From Desulfovibrio sp. JY (GTDB lineage Bacteria > Desulfobacterota > Desulfovibrionia > Desulfovibrionales > Desulfovibrionaceae): a DNA stretch of 64,000 nucleotides. The stretch covers positions 3,286,001 through 3,350,000 of the forward strand of contig CP082962.1 of the NCBI GenBank assembly GCA_021730285.1, given 5' to 3'. This document shows, piece after piece, positions 44,535 to 54,800 of the stretch. The translations under genes and the position numbers were made by a program. Under the pieces are notes generated by a model. The model was given only the letters and a program-made list of their open reading frames with translations, was not told the origin of the DNA and ran no database searches. The first letter of the stretch is position 1. Each line of letters opens with the position of its first letter.

Positions 44535-45602
44535 TTACAGCCACTTCTTCTTGCGGAACCAGGCCAGCATGCCAAGCGACAAGCCCAGCATGAGGCCCAG
44601 CGTGATGTAGTAACCGTAGTGCCATTTGAGCTCCGGCATGTACTCGAAGTTCATGCCGTAGAGGCTGGTGATGAAGGTCAGGGGAATGAATATCGTGCCG
44701 ACCACGGTCAGAACCTTCATCACCATGTTCATGCGCATGTCGGCCACGGAAGAATAGACGTCGATCATGCTCGTGGCGATCTGGTTCAGCGTATCCACCG
44801 TTTCCACCACCGTCTTCACGTGGTCCACGATTTCGCGCAGGTATGACTTGGCGTAATCGCTGACTTTTTTCGAGTGCTTCTTGTGCGAGAGCGCCTGCAG
44901 CACTTCCCGAAGCGGCCAGATGTATTTGCGCAGGTAGGCCGTTTCGCGCTTCAGGTTGTAGAAATTCGACAGCGTCTCCTCGGTCTGGGCTTCGAACAGC
45001 AATTCTTCGAGCGTCTCCGCCTTGTCCCCCAATTTGCCGAGCGTGATCATGTACCGGTCCACGATCACGTCGAGCAGGGCCAGCATCAGGTAGTGCGGGT
45101 CGGATTTGCCGAGATGGCGGCCCTTGCGCAGCCGGTCCAGGTAATTGTCCCAAACGTTGTGGGCGTTTTCCTGAAAGGTGAAGACCGCCGCGCCGTCCAT
45201 GGCGATGCTCACCTGTTCGGCGGTCGGGGAGTCCTGGTCCTTGTCCATGTCGATGAGTTTGAGGACCATGAACATGGAATCGCCGAACTCCTCGTATTTC
45301 GGCCGCTGGGTGGTGTCGGCCACGTCCTCCATGAGCATGGAAGGCATTTCGATGGCGTCGCCGACGGATTTGATCACGGAGATGTCGTGGACGCCGACCA
45401 CCCGCACCCAGGTGACGCGGTCCTCGGAGGCGGGCGGAATGACGGGCGTTTCGCCGTGCTCGTAGCGGGTTTCGGTAAAGGAGCCGTCGCCGTACTGGAT
45501 GACGTTGACGTAGGGGGCGAAGGTCTTGGCCGAACCGACGTAGGAAACGGTGCCGAATTCCTGGTTCGCCTTGACGTGCTGGGGACGCATGTGCCTGAGC
45601 AT
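44535..45602 (-). CDS. corA: CorA magnesium/cobalt transporter
   Basis: 355 aa. It has a cytoplasmic N-terminal domain, a long helix, then two C-terminal membrane helices with the signature YGMNFE. The basic end WFRKKKWL is typical. It forms a pentameric Mg2+ channel in the inner membrane. ATG 45602 is weakly supported by GAGGCAG; ATG 45590 is an alternative. Confidence 0.93.
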   Translation of the reverse strand: MLRHMRPQHVKANQEFGTVSYVGSAKTFAPYVNVIQYGDGSFTETRYEHGETPVIPPASEDRVTWVRVVGVHDISVIKSVGDAIEMPSMLMEDVADTTQRPKYEEFGDSMFMVLKLIDMDKDQDSPTAEQVSIAMDGAAVFTFQENAHNVWDNYLDRLRKGRHLGKSDPHYLMLALLDVIVDRYMITLGKLGDKAETLEELLFEAQTEETLSNFYNLKRETAYLRKYIWPLREVLQALSHKKHSKKVSDYAKSYLREIVDHVKTVVETVDTLNQIATSMIDVYSSVADMRMNMVMKVLTVVGTIFIPLTFITSLYGMNFEYMPELKWHYGYYITLGLMLGLSLGMLAWFRKKKWL

Positions 45603-45766
45603 GGGGACTGCCTCGCGGGATGGTCTGGTGGATGGTACGAGCGGGCATTATAGCCGCAACGCCTCTTTCCGCCATGCCATGCCGTGTGACGTTTTGTCGA
45701 CGACAGCCCGCCACACGGGCGTTCTCCCCACTCGCATTCTCTTTCCCCGTCCCTCTTCTCCTCCCC

Positions 45767-46933
45767 CTACCCTTCGCGCAGGGCGGTCACGATGTTCAGG
45801 CGCGACGCCCGCAGGGCCGGGAAGAAACCGCCGACAATGCCCATGATCATCGAAAAGGCCAGGGCCATGCCGGTGATCCACGGCGTCAGGGCGAATTTGA
45901 AGGACAGTTCGGAAAAGGTCTGGAAATTGGTGGTGGAGAAGGTGACGAACGAGAGCCCCGCCGCGAGCCCCACGCCGGCGATGCCGCCCAAAAGTCCGAG
46001 GAAGATCGATTCCAGGAGAAACGCCGCCAGAATGCTCGACCGGGAAAACCCGAGGGCCCGCAAGGTGCCGATCTCCGGGACGCGGTTGGCCACGGCCGAA
46101 TACATGGTGATGGTGGCCCCGATCATGGCCCCGAGCGAAAAGATGGCTGTCAGCGCCACGCCGAGCACGGTCAGGAACTTGCGCATCATGTCCGACTGTT
46201 TTTCGTAGTAGCGGGTTTCGCGCCAGACCTCGGCCTGGAGTCGCGGGTCGGCCTCGATGGCTTCCTTGTAGGCGTCAAAAAGCCCGGGTTCGCGCAGTCC
46301 GGCCAGGACGATGGAATAGGCGTTGCGGCCGAAAGCCGGCATGAGCTGGTCCGCGTCGCCCCAGATTTCCGAGGAAAAGCCTGTCATGCCGGCGTCGAAA
46401 ATCCCCACCACCGGCCACTGCCGCTTGCCGAAGCGCAGGCTCTGGCCAAGCCCGGCCCCCTCGAATCCCTTGGCCACGGCCTTGCCCACCATGATTTCCG
46501 ACGTGCCCGGTCGGGGCAGGCGTCCGGCAATGATGCGGATTTGCGGCCGCAAGGGCAGGGAGGCCGCCTCGGTGCCGCGGATCACCACGTTGGAAACCTT
46601 GCCTGTGGATTTTTTGGTCAGGCCGATGAGCACGACGGATTCCTTGGCGGCAAGCGTGCGGCCGTCGCGACCCAGGGCGATTTCCGGTCTCGTGGTCATG
46701 GCCGCGGCGGCTTGCCGCTCAATGCCGCTTTGCACTTCCGTTTCCGAGCCTTTGCGCAGCACGATGGCGTTTCCGGGCGAGCCGGTTGCCACGAGCGTCT
46801 GGCGCAGTCCCTCGGCCAGCATGAGGGTGGCCGTGAAAACGAAGACCACGAGCGCCATGCCGCCGGCGGTCAAGGCGGTGGTGAGCCGCCTCGTTCGCAG
46901 GTTGCGCCAGGAGTAGGCCAGGGGAACGGCCAT
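45767..46933 (-). CDS. ABC transporter permease (MacB/FtsX family), second subunit
   Basis: 388 aa from ATG 46933. One N-terminal helix (LTTALTAGGMALVVFVFTATLML), a periplasmic domain of about 200 residues and three C-terminal helices with RVPEIGTLRALGFSRSSIL, the FtsX-family cytoplasmic coupling motif. Its start overlaps the stop of the other permease by 1 nt (TGATG). It is the last gene of the export operon. Confidence 0.9.
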   Translation of the reverse strand: MAVPLAYSWRNLRTRRLTTALTAGGMALVVFVFTATLMLAEGLRQTLVATGSPGNAIVLRKGSETEVQSGIERQAAAAMTTRPEIALGRDGRTLAAKESVVLIGLTKKSTGKVSNVVIRGTEAASLPLRPQIRIIAGRLPRPGTSEIMVGKAVAKGFEGAGLGQSLRFGKRQWPVVGIFDAGMTGFSSEIWGDADQLMPAFGRNAYSIVLAGLREPGLFDAYKEAIEADPRLQAEVWRETRYYEKQSDMMRKFLTVLGVALTAIFSLGAMIGATITMYSAVANRVPEIGTLRALGFSRSSILAAFLLESIFLGLLGGIAGVGLAAGLSFVTFSTTNFQTFSELSFKFALTPWITGMALAFSMIMGIVGGFFPALRASRLNIVTALREG

Positions 46934-48076
46934 CAGCCGATCCTCCGAAAGGCCGCCGCGATGCGCACCGTGCCAACGCGCACGGCCGGGACGATGGCCG
47001 CGCACACCCCAACCAGCAGCCCGAAGCCGAAAGCCAGGAGGATGGTCTGGCGCGAGACGAAAAAGATGGGGAAGAACTGGCTCAGATAGGTGCTGAACCC
47101 CTTGGCGATGGGCGGCATCAGGGCCACGGCCAGAAGGGTTCCGGAAAGCGAAAGGATGAGGGATTCGGCCAGGAGCATTCCCCCCAGGGCCGTTGCGCCG
47201 AAGCCCAATGTCTTCATGACCGCGAATTCGCCCAGCCGTTCCCGGGCCGACATGGCCATGGTGTTGGCGGCCACGGCCAGGATGATGCCGATCACCACGT
47301 AGGAAACCACGGTGATGGCCATGAGGATGGCCTCGCTCATGGACACGAAGCCCATCTGGAAGGCTTTTTCGGTCTCGGTCAGGGTCTCGGCCTGGGAATT
47401 GACGAACAGGGCGTCGATGTTCTTGGAGATTTCCGCCGCCCGGGTGGCGTCGTCGATGCCGATCATGAAAAAAGCGATCTGGCCGGCCCGGCTGGGGGCG
47501 CGTTTTTTCATGGTCTCGTCGAGATAGGACCAGTGGAAATAGAGCACGGTCTCGTCGGTGTCGGGCCTTGCCCCTTTGTAGATGGCGCGGATGGTCAGGG
47601 GCCACTCGCCGGGAAAGATGGTGCCGCGCAGGGTGATGGTGTCGCCGATATGCCAGTTGAAGCGCTTGGCCAGCTTGCGGCCGATGATCGCGGCCTTGCG
47701 GTCGGCCAGAAAGGCCCGGCGTTCCTTTGGCGCGACCACGAGTTCCGGGTAGAGCTGGAAAAACTCCTCGGCCTCCATGGCGAAATTGGCGAAAAAATTC
47801 TTTTCGTCCTGATAGATGCCGCCGAACCAGTTGCCGGCGGCCACGATGTCGACCCCAGTCACCTGGCGGATGCGGCTTTTGTAGGCGTAGGGCAGGGGCT
47901 GGGTGATCGATATGGCGTTTCGGGTGACCAGCCGGTTGGCCGAGGAGGCCGAAACCCCGGCGTTCCAGGCGTCGAGGACCGTGCGCATGAGCCCGAAGGC
48001 GAGCAGGGCCACAGCCACGCCGATGATGGTGAGCAGCGAGCGCAGGCGGTGCCGGAAGGCGTTTTTTATGATCAGC

Positions 48077-48090
<14 letters not shown>
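46933..48090 (-). CDS. ABC transporter permease (MacB/FtsX family), first subunit
   Basis: 385 aa. It has the same topology as its partner: an N-terminal helix ([17 protein letters not shown]), a periplasmic domain, and three C-terminal helices with [17 protein letters not shown]. The paired non-identical permeases suggest a heterodimeric exporter of the MacB/Lol/DevC type. It overlaps the ATPase gene by 14 bp. Confidence 0.9.
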
Positions 48091-48763
<673 letters not shown>

Positions 48764-48775
48764 GGTTTTCCCGCC

Positions 48776-49288
48776 TCACTTGGAGAAATCGGCCGTGCGC
48801 CCGCCGGTCAGGGTGAGCAGATCGGCCGGGGCGATTTCCAACGTCCGGTCCGGTCGTCCCAGGCCGCAGTAGAGCGTCGGCGCGATGGTCAGCACATCCG
48901 CGTCCACGAGGACGATCGTTGCCGGATCGAGGGGGACGGGCGAGACGCTGCCCGGGGCAACGCCGAGGCGCGCCGGCACCTCGGCCGGGGACAGGGCGGC
49001 CAGATCGCGGCGGGTTCGTCCCAGGGCCTGGGCCAGGTCGGGATAGGCCACCCGGCGCGTGCCGCGAAGCGCGGCCAGGACCAATCCGCCGCCGCGCAGG
49101 CCGAAGGCGATGGTCTTGACGATGCGCGTGACGTCGAAGTCGAGGTTGTCCCGGGCCTCGTCCACGGTGCGCGTGGGGGCGTGGGCATGGACCGTATGGG
49201 GCAGCCCGCTTTGCCGCAGGCGCTCGAGCAGGCGGCGATGAACGTCGTTTTCTCCCGCGACACCCATGGGAGGCGGTGGCATGGTCAT
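48776..49288 (-). CDS. YbaK/EbsC-type aminoacyl-tRNA deacylase domain protein
   Basis: 170 aa. The YbaK fold is shown by a TVDEARDNLDFDVTRIVKTIAF segment (with the catalytic-site lysine region VKT), LAALRGTRRVAYPDLAQALG and PLDPATIVLVDADVL. YbaK/ProXp proteins clear mischarged tRNA such as Cys-tRNAPro. It sits between the adaptor gene (6 bp) and the ATPase gene (12 bp) of an export operon, an unexpected place for a translation-quality factor. Confidence 0.85.
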   Translation of the reverse strand: MTMPPPPMGVAGENDVHRRLLERLRQSGLPHTVHAHAPTRTVDEARDNLDFDVTRIVKTIAFGLRGGGLVLAALRGTRRVAYPDLAQALGRTRRDLAALSPAEVPARLGVAPGSVSPVPLDPATIVLVDADVLTIAPTLYCGLGRPDRTLEIAPADLLTLTGGRTADFSK

Positions 49289-49294
49289 GGGCTG

Positions 49295-50515
49295 CTATCC
49301 TTCGGCCAGAGCCACGGCGTCGCCGTTTTGGAGCTTATCCGGGGGCGAGACAATGACTTTTTCCCCGGCTTTGACTCCCTTGGTCAGGGCGCGCATGTCC
49401 CCGAGGGCTTCGCCCGGGACGATATCGGTCAGCACCGCCCTGCTATCTTTGATAAGGAACACGGCCGGCTTGCCGCCACGGTTGATGACGGCTGCCTCCG
49501 GCACGGCCAGCCTTGGGGTGGTCTCGGCGGCCGTGAGCGGCCGGGAGAGAAAGGCCACCTTGGCGCTCATCTCCGGCAGCACCCGGGGATCGAGGGCATC
49601 GAAGGCGACCTTGACCAGCACGGTGGCCTTGGTGCGGTCGGCGGTGGGCACGATCATGTGCACCTTGCCGGGAAAGCGTTCGCGGGGGATGGCGTCGAGC
49701 ATGATCTCGCACGGCTCGCCCACGGTCACCAGATGCAGGCTCGATTCGGACACGTCGACCTCGGCCGCGAGCGACTCCATGTCGGCTATGGTGACCACGG
49801 CCGCTTTGGAGGTGGAGGACGCGCCGAGAGGCGAGATGATGTCGCCCACGTCGGCGTTCTTGGTCAGCACCACGGCGTCGAAAGGCGCTTCGAGGTCGGT
49901 GTATTCGAGCTGGGCCTGGGCCTCCTTGAGGGCCTCGCTACGGGCGGCCAGGTTGGCCTTGGCCTGCTTGAGCGCCGCTTCGGCCTTGTCGAGTCGCGCC
50001 TTGGCCGTGTCGTGGTCGGAGCGGGCCACGTAGTCCCCGGCCACGAGTTTTTTCATGCGCGTGTAGTTGAGCTTCGCGTCGGTCAGTTCCGCGTCGGCCG
50101 AGGCGATCTGGAAGCGCGCCGCCTCCAGGTCGTGTTTGGCCTGGTCCCGGGCCGCCTCCACATCCGCGCTTTCCAGGCGCGCCAGCACCTGCCCCTTTTT
50201 TATCCGGCTGCCTTCCTCCACGCCGAGCCAGACGAGCTGGGCCGTGGCCTTGGTGGCCAGCGACGCCTTGCGCTGGGCCACGACGTAGCCGCTGGCGGTC
50301 AGCTTGGTGATGGCCCTGGAAGGGTAGGCCAGGGCCACGGTCGCGGCCTGCACGGTAAAGGTGCGGGGCGAAAGCGCCCAGGCGGCGATGCCGGCAAGTA
50401 TGAGCGCCAGCAGAATAAACGGCCAGCGGGCGCGTTTGCGTCGTCGTGGGCCGCCGGGGCCGGATTGGGCTTTGTCGCCTTTGTCGATGCGCAGCGCGTT
50501 TAAGGTATCGCTCAT
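49295..50515 (-). CDS. Periplasmic adaptor (membrane fusion) protein
   Basis: 406 aa from ATG 50515 with GGGAG 6 nt upstream. A basic N-terminus and one membrane helix (FILLALILAGIAAWAL) come first. Then come biotinyl-lipoyl halves (ASGYVVAQRKASLATK), a long coiled-coil hairpin (about 120-210, EAARDQAKHDLEAARFQIAS) and beta-barrel parts (VVLTKNADVGDII, PEMSAKVAFLSRP). It would link the inner-membrane ABC exporter to an outer-membrane channel, which is not encoded nearby. It is first in the five-gene operon. Confidence 0.92.
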   Translation of the reverse strand: MSDTLNALRIDKGDKAQSGPGGPRRRKRARWPFILLALILAGIAAWALSPRTFTVQAATVALAYPSRAITKLTASGYVVAQRKASLATKATAQLVWLGVEEGSRIKKGQVLARLESADVEAARDQAKHDLEAARFQIASADAELTDAKLNYTRMKKLVAGDYVARSDHDTAKARLDKAEAALKQAKANLAARSEALKEAQAQLEYTDLEAPFDAVVLTKNADVGDIISPLGASSTSKAAVVTIADMESLAAEVDVSESSLHLVTVGEPCEIMLDAIPRERFPGKVHMIVPTADRTKATVLVKVAFDALDPRVLPEMSAKVAFLSRPLTAAETTPRLAVPEAAVINRGGKPAVFLIKDSRAVLTDIVPGEALGDMRALTKGVKAGEKVIVSPPDKLQNGDAVALAEG

Positions 50516-50608
50516 GCGGCTCCCGTGAAATAGTTTTCCGGGGTCATGGCAACCCGGGGGGCCGGAGTCAAGGCGCAACAGGCCAAAATCTGTTACGGAT
50601 TTTCGCGA

Positions 50609-51706
50609 TTAGAGCCACAAACTGCCGGCCAGCTGGTCGATGAGCTTGCGATGTCCGGCCGGGAAGGCGTAGCCCCCCAGCTCTTCCGGGCGCACCCACA
50701 GGCTTTGCTGGGCGGCGGTCAGGGCCGGGACAGGGAGCTCGCTGTCGTTGCGGCCGCCGGAAAGGCGCAACAGGAAACAGTGCAGCGTCACCCGAAAGGT
50801 GGTGTAGCCGTGGCGGATGACGGCCAGCTTGGTCGCCACTTCCGTGGTAAAGGCCGTTTCCTCGACGAATTCCCGAACCACGGCCGCCTGGGGCGTTTCG
50901 CCGGGTTCGATGCGCCCGCCCGGAAACTCCCACAAGTTGGCCCAGGCCCCTTTGGGCAGCCGCTTTTGAATGAATATCCGGCCGGCCTGGAGCAGCACGC
51001 CCGTGGCGACGTCAAGCGGTGTGATGTCCTTGGCCTTGGACAGAACCGGGCGGTCGGCCACGATGCCGAGGTGTCTGGCCTGGCAGGCCGTCGCCACCGG
51101 GCAGCAGGGGCAATCGGGATTCTTCGGGCGGCATACCAGCGCCCCGAACTCCATGAGCGCCTCGTTGTACTCCCGGGCCCGGCCGGTCGGCAAAAGCGCC
51201 TGGGCGATCTCCAGGACCCTGGCCTTGCCGGCCGGCTCCTTGACCGGCACGTCGATGTCGCAGACGCGGGCCAGGACGCGCAGCACGTTGGCGTCCACGG
51301 CCACGGCGTCGCGTCCGCAGGCGATGCTGGCGATGGCCCCGGCCGTGTAGTCGCCGATGCCGGGCAAGGCGCGGATGGTCGGGAAGCTCCCGGGAAAAAC
51401 GCCGCCATGTTCGGCCATGATCCGTTTGGCCGCGGCGTGCAGGTTTCTGGCCCGGCTGTAGTAGCCGAGGCCCTCCCAGGCCTTGAGCACCGCATCCTCG
51501 GGCGCGGCGGCCAGTGCCGCGATATCCGGGAACAACTCCATGAAACGGTTGAAGTAGGAGACCACGCGGTCCATCTGGGTCTGCTGGGCCATGATCTCGG
51601 AGACCCACACGGCGTAGGGATCGTAGGTGTCGCGCCAGGGCAGGGCGCGCTTTTTCGCCGCGAACCAGTCCAGAAGCAGGGGAACGAAGGCGTTTTGCTC
51701 GGTCAT
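50609..51706 (-). CDS. mutY: Adenine DNA glycosylase MutY
   Basis: 365 aa from ATG 51706. The helix-hairpin-helix LPGIGDYTAGAIASIACGRDAVAVD includes the catalytic Asp, and EIMAQQTQMDRVVSYFNRF is present. The [4Fe-4S] ligands follow the C-x6-C-x2-C-x5-C pattern in CRPKNPDCPCC...C. The C-terminal 130 residues are the MutT-like domain that reads 8-oxoG. It removes adenine mispaired with 8-oxoG. Confidence 0.95.
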   Translation of the reverse strand: MTEQNAFVPLLLDWFAAKKRALPWRDTYDPYAVWVSEIMAQQTQMDRVVSYFNRFMELFPDIAALAAAPEDAVLKAWEGLGYYSRARNLHAAAKRIMAEHGGVFPGSFPTIRALPGIGDYTAGAIASIACGRDAVAVDANVLRVLARVCDIDVPVKEPAGKARVLEIAQALLPTGRAREYNEALMEFGALVCRPKNPDCPCCPVATACQARHLGIVADRPVLSKAKDITPLDVATGVLLQAGRIFIQKRLPKGAWANLWEFPGGRIEPGETPQAAVVREFVEETAFTTEVATKLAVIRHGYTTFRVTLHCFLLRLSGGRNDSELPVPALTAAQQSLWVRPEELGGYAFPAGHRKLIDQLAGSLWL

Positions 51707-51846
51707 AACATCCTCGGGCGGTGGGAGATGTCCCGCTCGCGCCCTGCCATATAACCGATCAGCCCGCGAGGAAAGGCCGGCGCATTGCCAAGGGCCGGCG
51801 TTTCGGGAATAAACCAGGGGAAAAGAAATGCTGCGGGGAGGGATGG

Positions 51847-54800
51847 ATGCGAAATTTTCTGGCGTGCTTCCTGGGGGCATGGCTGGCGTTGGCGGCGGTG
51901 GCCACGGCCGTGGCCGCAACCGGCGATATCCCGCCGGCCCTTGTTCCCTGGGAGGGGTTCGCCCTGCATGGCGCGGCACAGGAACTTTGCCCACCGCGCG
52001 GCAACGATGCCAAGGCGCGCCTCTGTCTTTTCCCCGCCAGCCTGCGCCTCGACGTGCAGGGCAACGGCGCTGATTTTTCTCTGCGGGCGCGGCTTTTCGA
52101 CGAGAGCGCCGTCCCCTTGCCGACCGATCCTGGCGTATGGATCGAGAGGGTCACGGTCGGCGGCAGGGACGTTCCGGTGGTTGCCGGCGAAAAAGGCCCC
52201 GTGGTCTGGCTGCCGGCCGGCGCCTACGAAATGACCGGCCGTCTGGCCTGGAACCGGGAGCCCGAGGGGCTGATCCTGCCGGACGGCGTCGGGCTGGTGC
52301 GGTTGTCGCGCCAGGGCGTTGCCGTGCCGGTTGCCGTGTCCCCGGCCGGGGAGTTGCGCCTGGGCGGCGCGGATGCGGTGAAACCCGTGGCCAACGGCGA
52401 GCATGTGCGGGTTTTCCGGCTCCTTGCCGACGGCGTGCCCATGACCGTGACCACGCTTTTTCGCCTCGACGTTTCGGGGCTGGCCCGGTCCGTGACCTTG
52501 GCCGGGGCGGTCCCCCCCGGGGCGATTCCCCTGGCCGTGCGCGCGCCGGTTGCGGCGTCGCTTGGCCCGGACGGCTCGCTGGTCCTCGATGCCGGGCCGG
52601 GGCGCTACGATGTGGAGGTGGTGGCGCGTTATCCCGGGCCGGTGGAAAAAATCGGACCGGTCGCCGCGCCCTACGGCCGGGAAATCTGGTCCTACCGGGC
52701 CGATCCCAACCTGCGCCAGACCCGGGCCGAGGGGCCGGCAGCCATCGATCCCAAGACCGCCGACGTGCCGGAGGCCTGGAAAAACGACCCCGCCTTTGCC
52801 GTCGCCGCTGGCGCGACCCTGGCCATCCACGAACTCGGCCGGGGCGTGCCCACGGGGCGCGACGCCTTGAACCTGACACGCGAGATGTGGCTCGATTTTT
52901 CGGGCCAGGGATTGAGCGTCCGCGACACCGTCAGCGGGGAAAACCGTTCGGCCTGGACGCTTTCCCTGCTTGCGCCTGGGGCGCTCGGCCGGGTGGTCAT
53001 GGACGGACGCGATCAGCCGGTGGTGCTCGTGGGTGGCAAGGACGCGCGCGGAGTGGAGCTGCGCACGGCGCGCCTGTCGCTTACGGCCCATTCCCGCTAT
53101 CCCGATGCGTCGGCCGCCATTGCGGCCGGCGGATTCGACCGGGAATTCGACCACATAACGACCCGGCTCAACCTGTCGCCGGGCTGGGGACTTCTGGCGG
53201 CGTTCGGCCCGGACACGGTACGCGGCGGACTTTTGTCGTCGTGGTCGCTGCTCGACCTGTTTTTGGTCTTTTTGCTGGTCGTGGTCGCGGTGGGGTTGCG
53301 CGGGCCGCTTGCCGGCGCGGCGCTCGGGATCTTTTTGCTGCTTTCCTGGCATGAGCCGGACGCGCCGACCGGTGTCTGGTTGTTTGTCCTGGCCGGGGCC
53401 GGGCTGCTGCGACTGGCCGGCGAGGGAGGCCGTTTTGCCGACAAACCGGGCTTTCGCCGTTTTGCCATGTTCTTTTTCGGGCTTTCCCTGTTGTGCCTCA
53501 TCGTGACGGCCATTCCCTTTGCCGCCGATCAGCTGCGCCGGGCGGTGGCGCCGCAAATCGGCCCCCCCGCTTTTTCGGGAGCGCCGGCCGGCGCGCGCCT
53601 TGCCGGGGGCAGGCCTCCCGCGCCGGCTCCCTCGGTCGCGCCCCGAACCTTTGCCCGCAAGAAATCCCTGGAAAACGCCCCGGACCTGCTGGAGATGGCC
53701 ATGGCCCCTGAAGCGCAGGACGCGGCCGGGGGCGGGGGACGCCTCGAATTCGACCCCAATGCCGTGATCCAGACCGGGCCGGCCATGCCGGACTGGCATT
53801 TCGCCACCGTGACCATGGAATGGAAAGGCCCGGTTGCCAAGGGACAGACCCTGCGCCTCGTTTTCGTGCCGCCTTTCGTCTCCTCGCTTCTGGGGTTCGC
53901 CCGGGTGGCCTTTTTCGGGTTGGCTCTGTTTTTTCTCTGTGACCGCGCCCGGCTGCGCCGACTGCGCGACCTGGGCCGGCCCGCCGTGGCGGGTTTGGCT
54001 CTGGCCGTGGCGCTGACCGGCGTCTCGAATGTGTGCCGGGCCGGGGAGTTCCCGGACAAGGCGCTTTTGGACACCCTGCGCGACCGGTTGACCGAGCCGG
54101 CCCGGTGTTTCCCCCATTGCCTGGGCAGCTCGGGGCTGGATGTGCGCCTGGAAAACGGGCGACTGACCATGACCAGCCTTGTCGATGCCGCCGCCCGCGT
54201 GGCCGCGCCGTTTCCGGCCGTGTCCGAAAACTGGCGGCCCGATGCCGTGCGCGTCGACGGCGCGCCCGGGGCGGCCCTTTACCGGGAGGGGGAATCGCTG
54301 TTCGTGCTGCTCGAACCTGGTCGTCACGAGGTGGTGCTGTCCGGCCCGGCCCCGGGCGCTGTGTCGTTTCGCATCACTCCCGGCCTGTTGCCGCCCGGCC
54401 GGGTGCGGCTGAGCGCCCCGGGCTACCGGTCGCGGGGGCTGGACGGCCTGGGCGGACTCGCCGGGCCCCTGGAGCTGACCCGGGCCGAACCGGATGCCGC
54501 CGGCTCCGGGCCGACCGCGCCGACCGTCGACATTGCGCCCTTTTTCGAGGTGACGCGGACGCTGCGCTTCGGCCTGGCCTGGGAAGTGGAAACCGTGGTG
54601 CTCAGGCGTTCGCCGCTTGCCGGCACGGCGGTGGCTTCGGTGCCGCTTGTGCCAGGCGAAATGCCGGATACGGCCGGCGTGACGGTGAAAGACGGCGTGG
54701 CCGAAGCCTCCTTTGCCGCCGGCCAGGAGCGCGTCAGTTGGCGCTCGCACCTCGATCCTTCCGGCAAGCTTGCCCTGACCGCGCCCAACGGGTCGGCTAT

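Noticed and set aside
51707-51994. N-terminal extension of MutY upstream of ATG 51706
   Set aside because: The added residues are low-complexity shadow sequence over the divergent gene's start, while ATG 51706 gives a normal MutY N-terminus (WFAAKKRALPWRDTYDPY).
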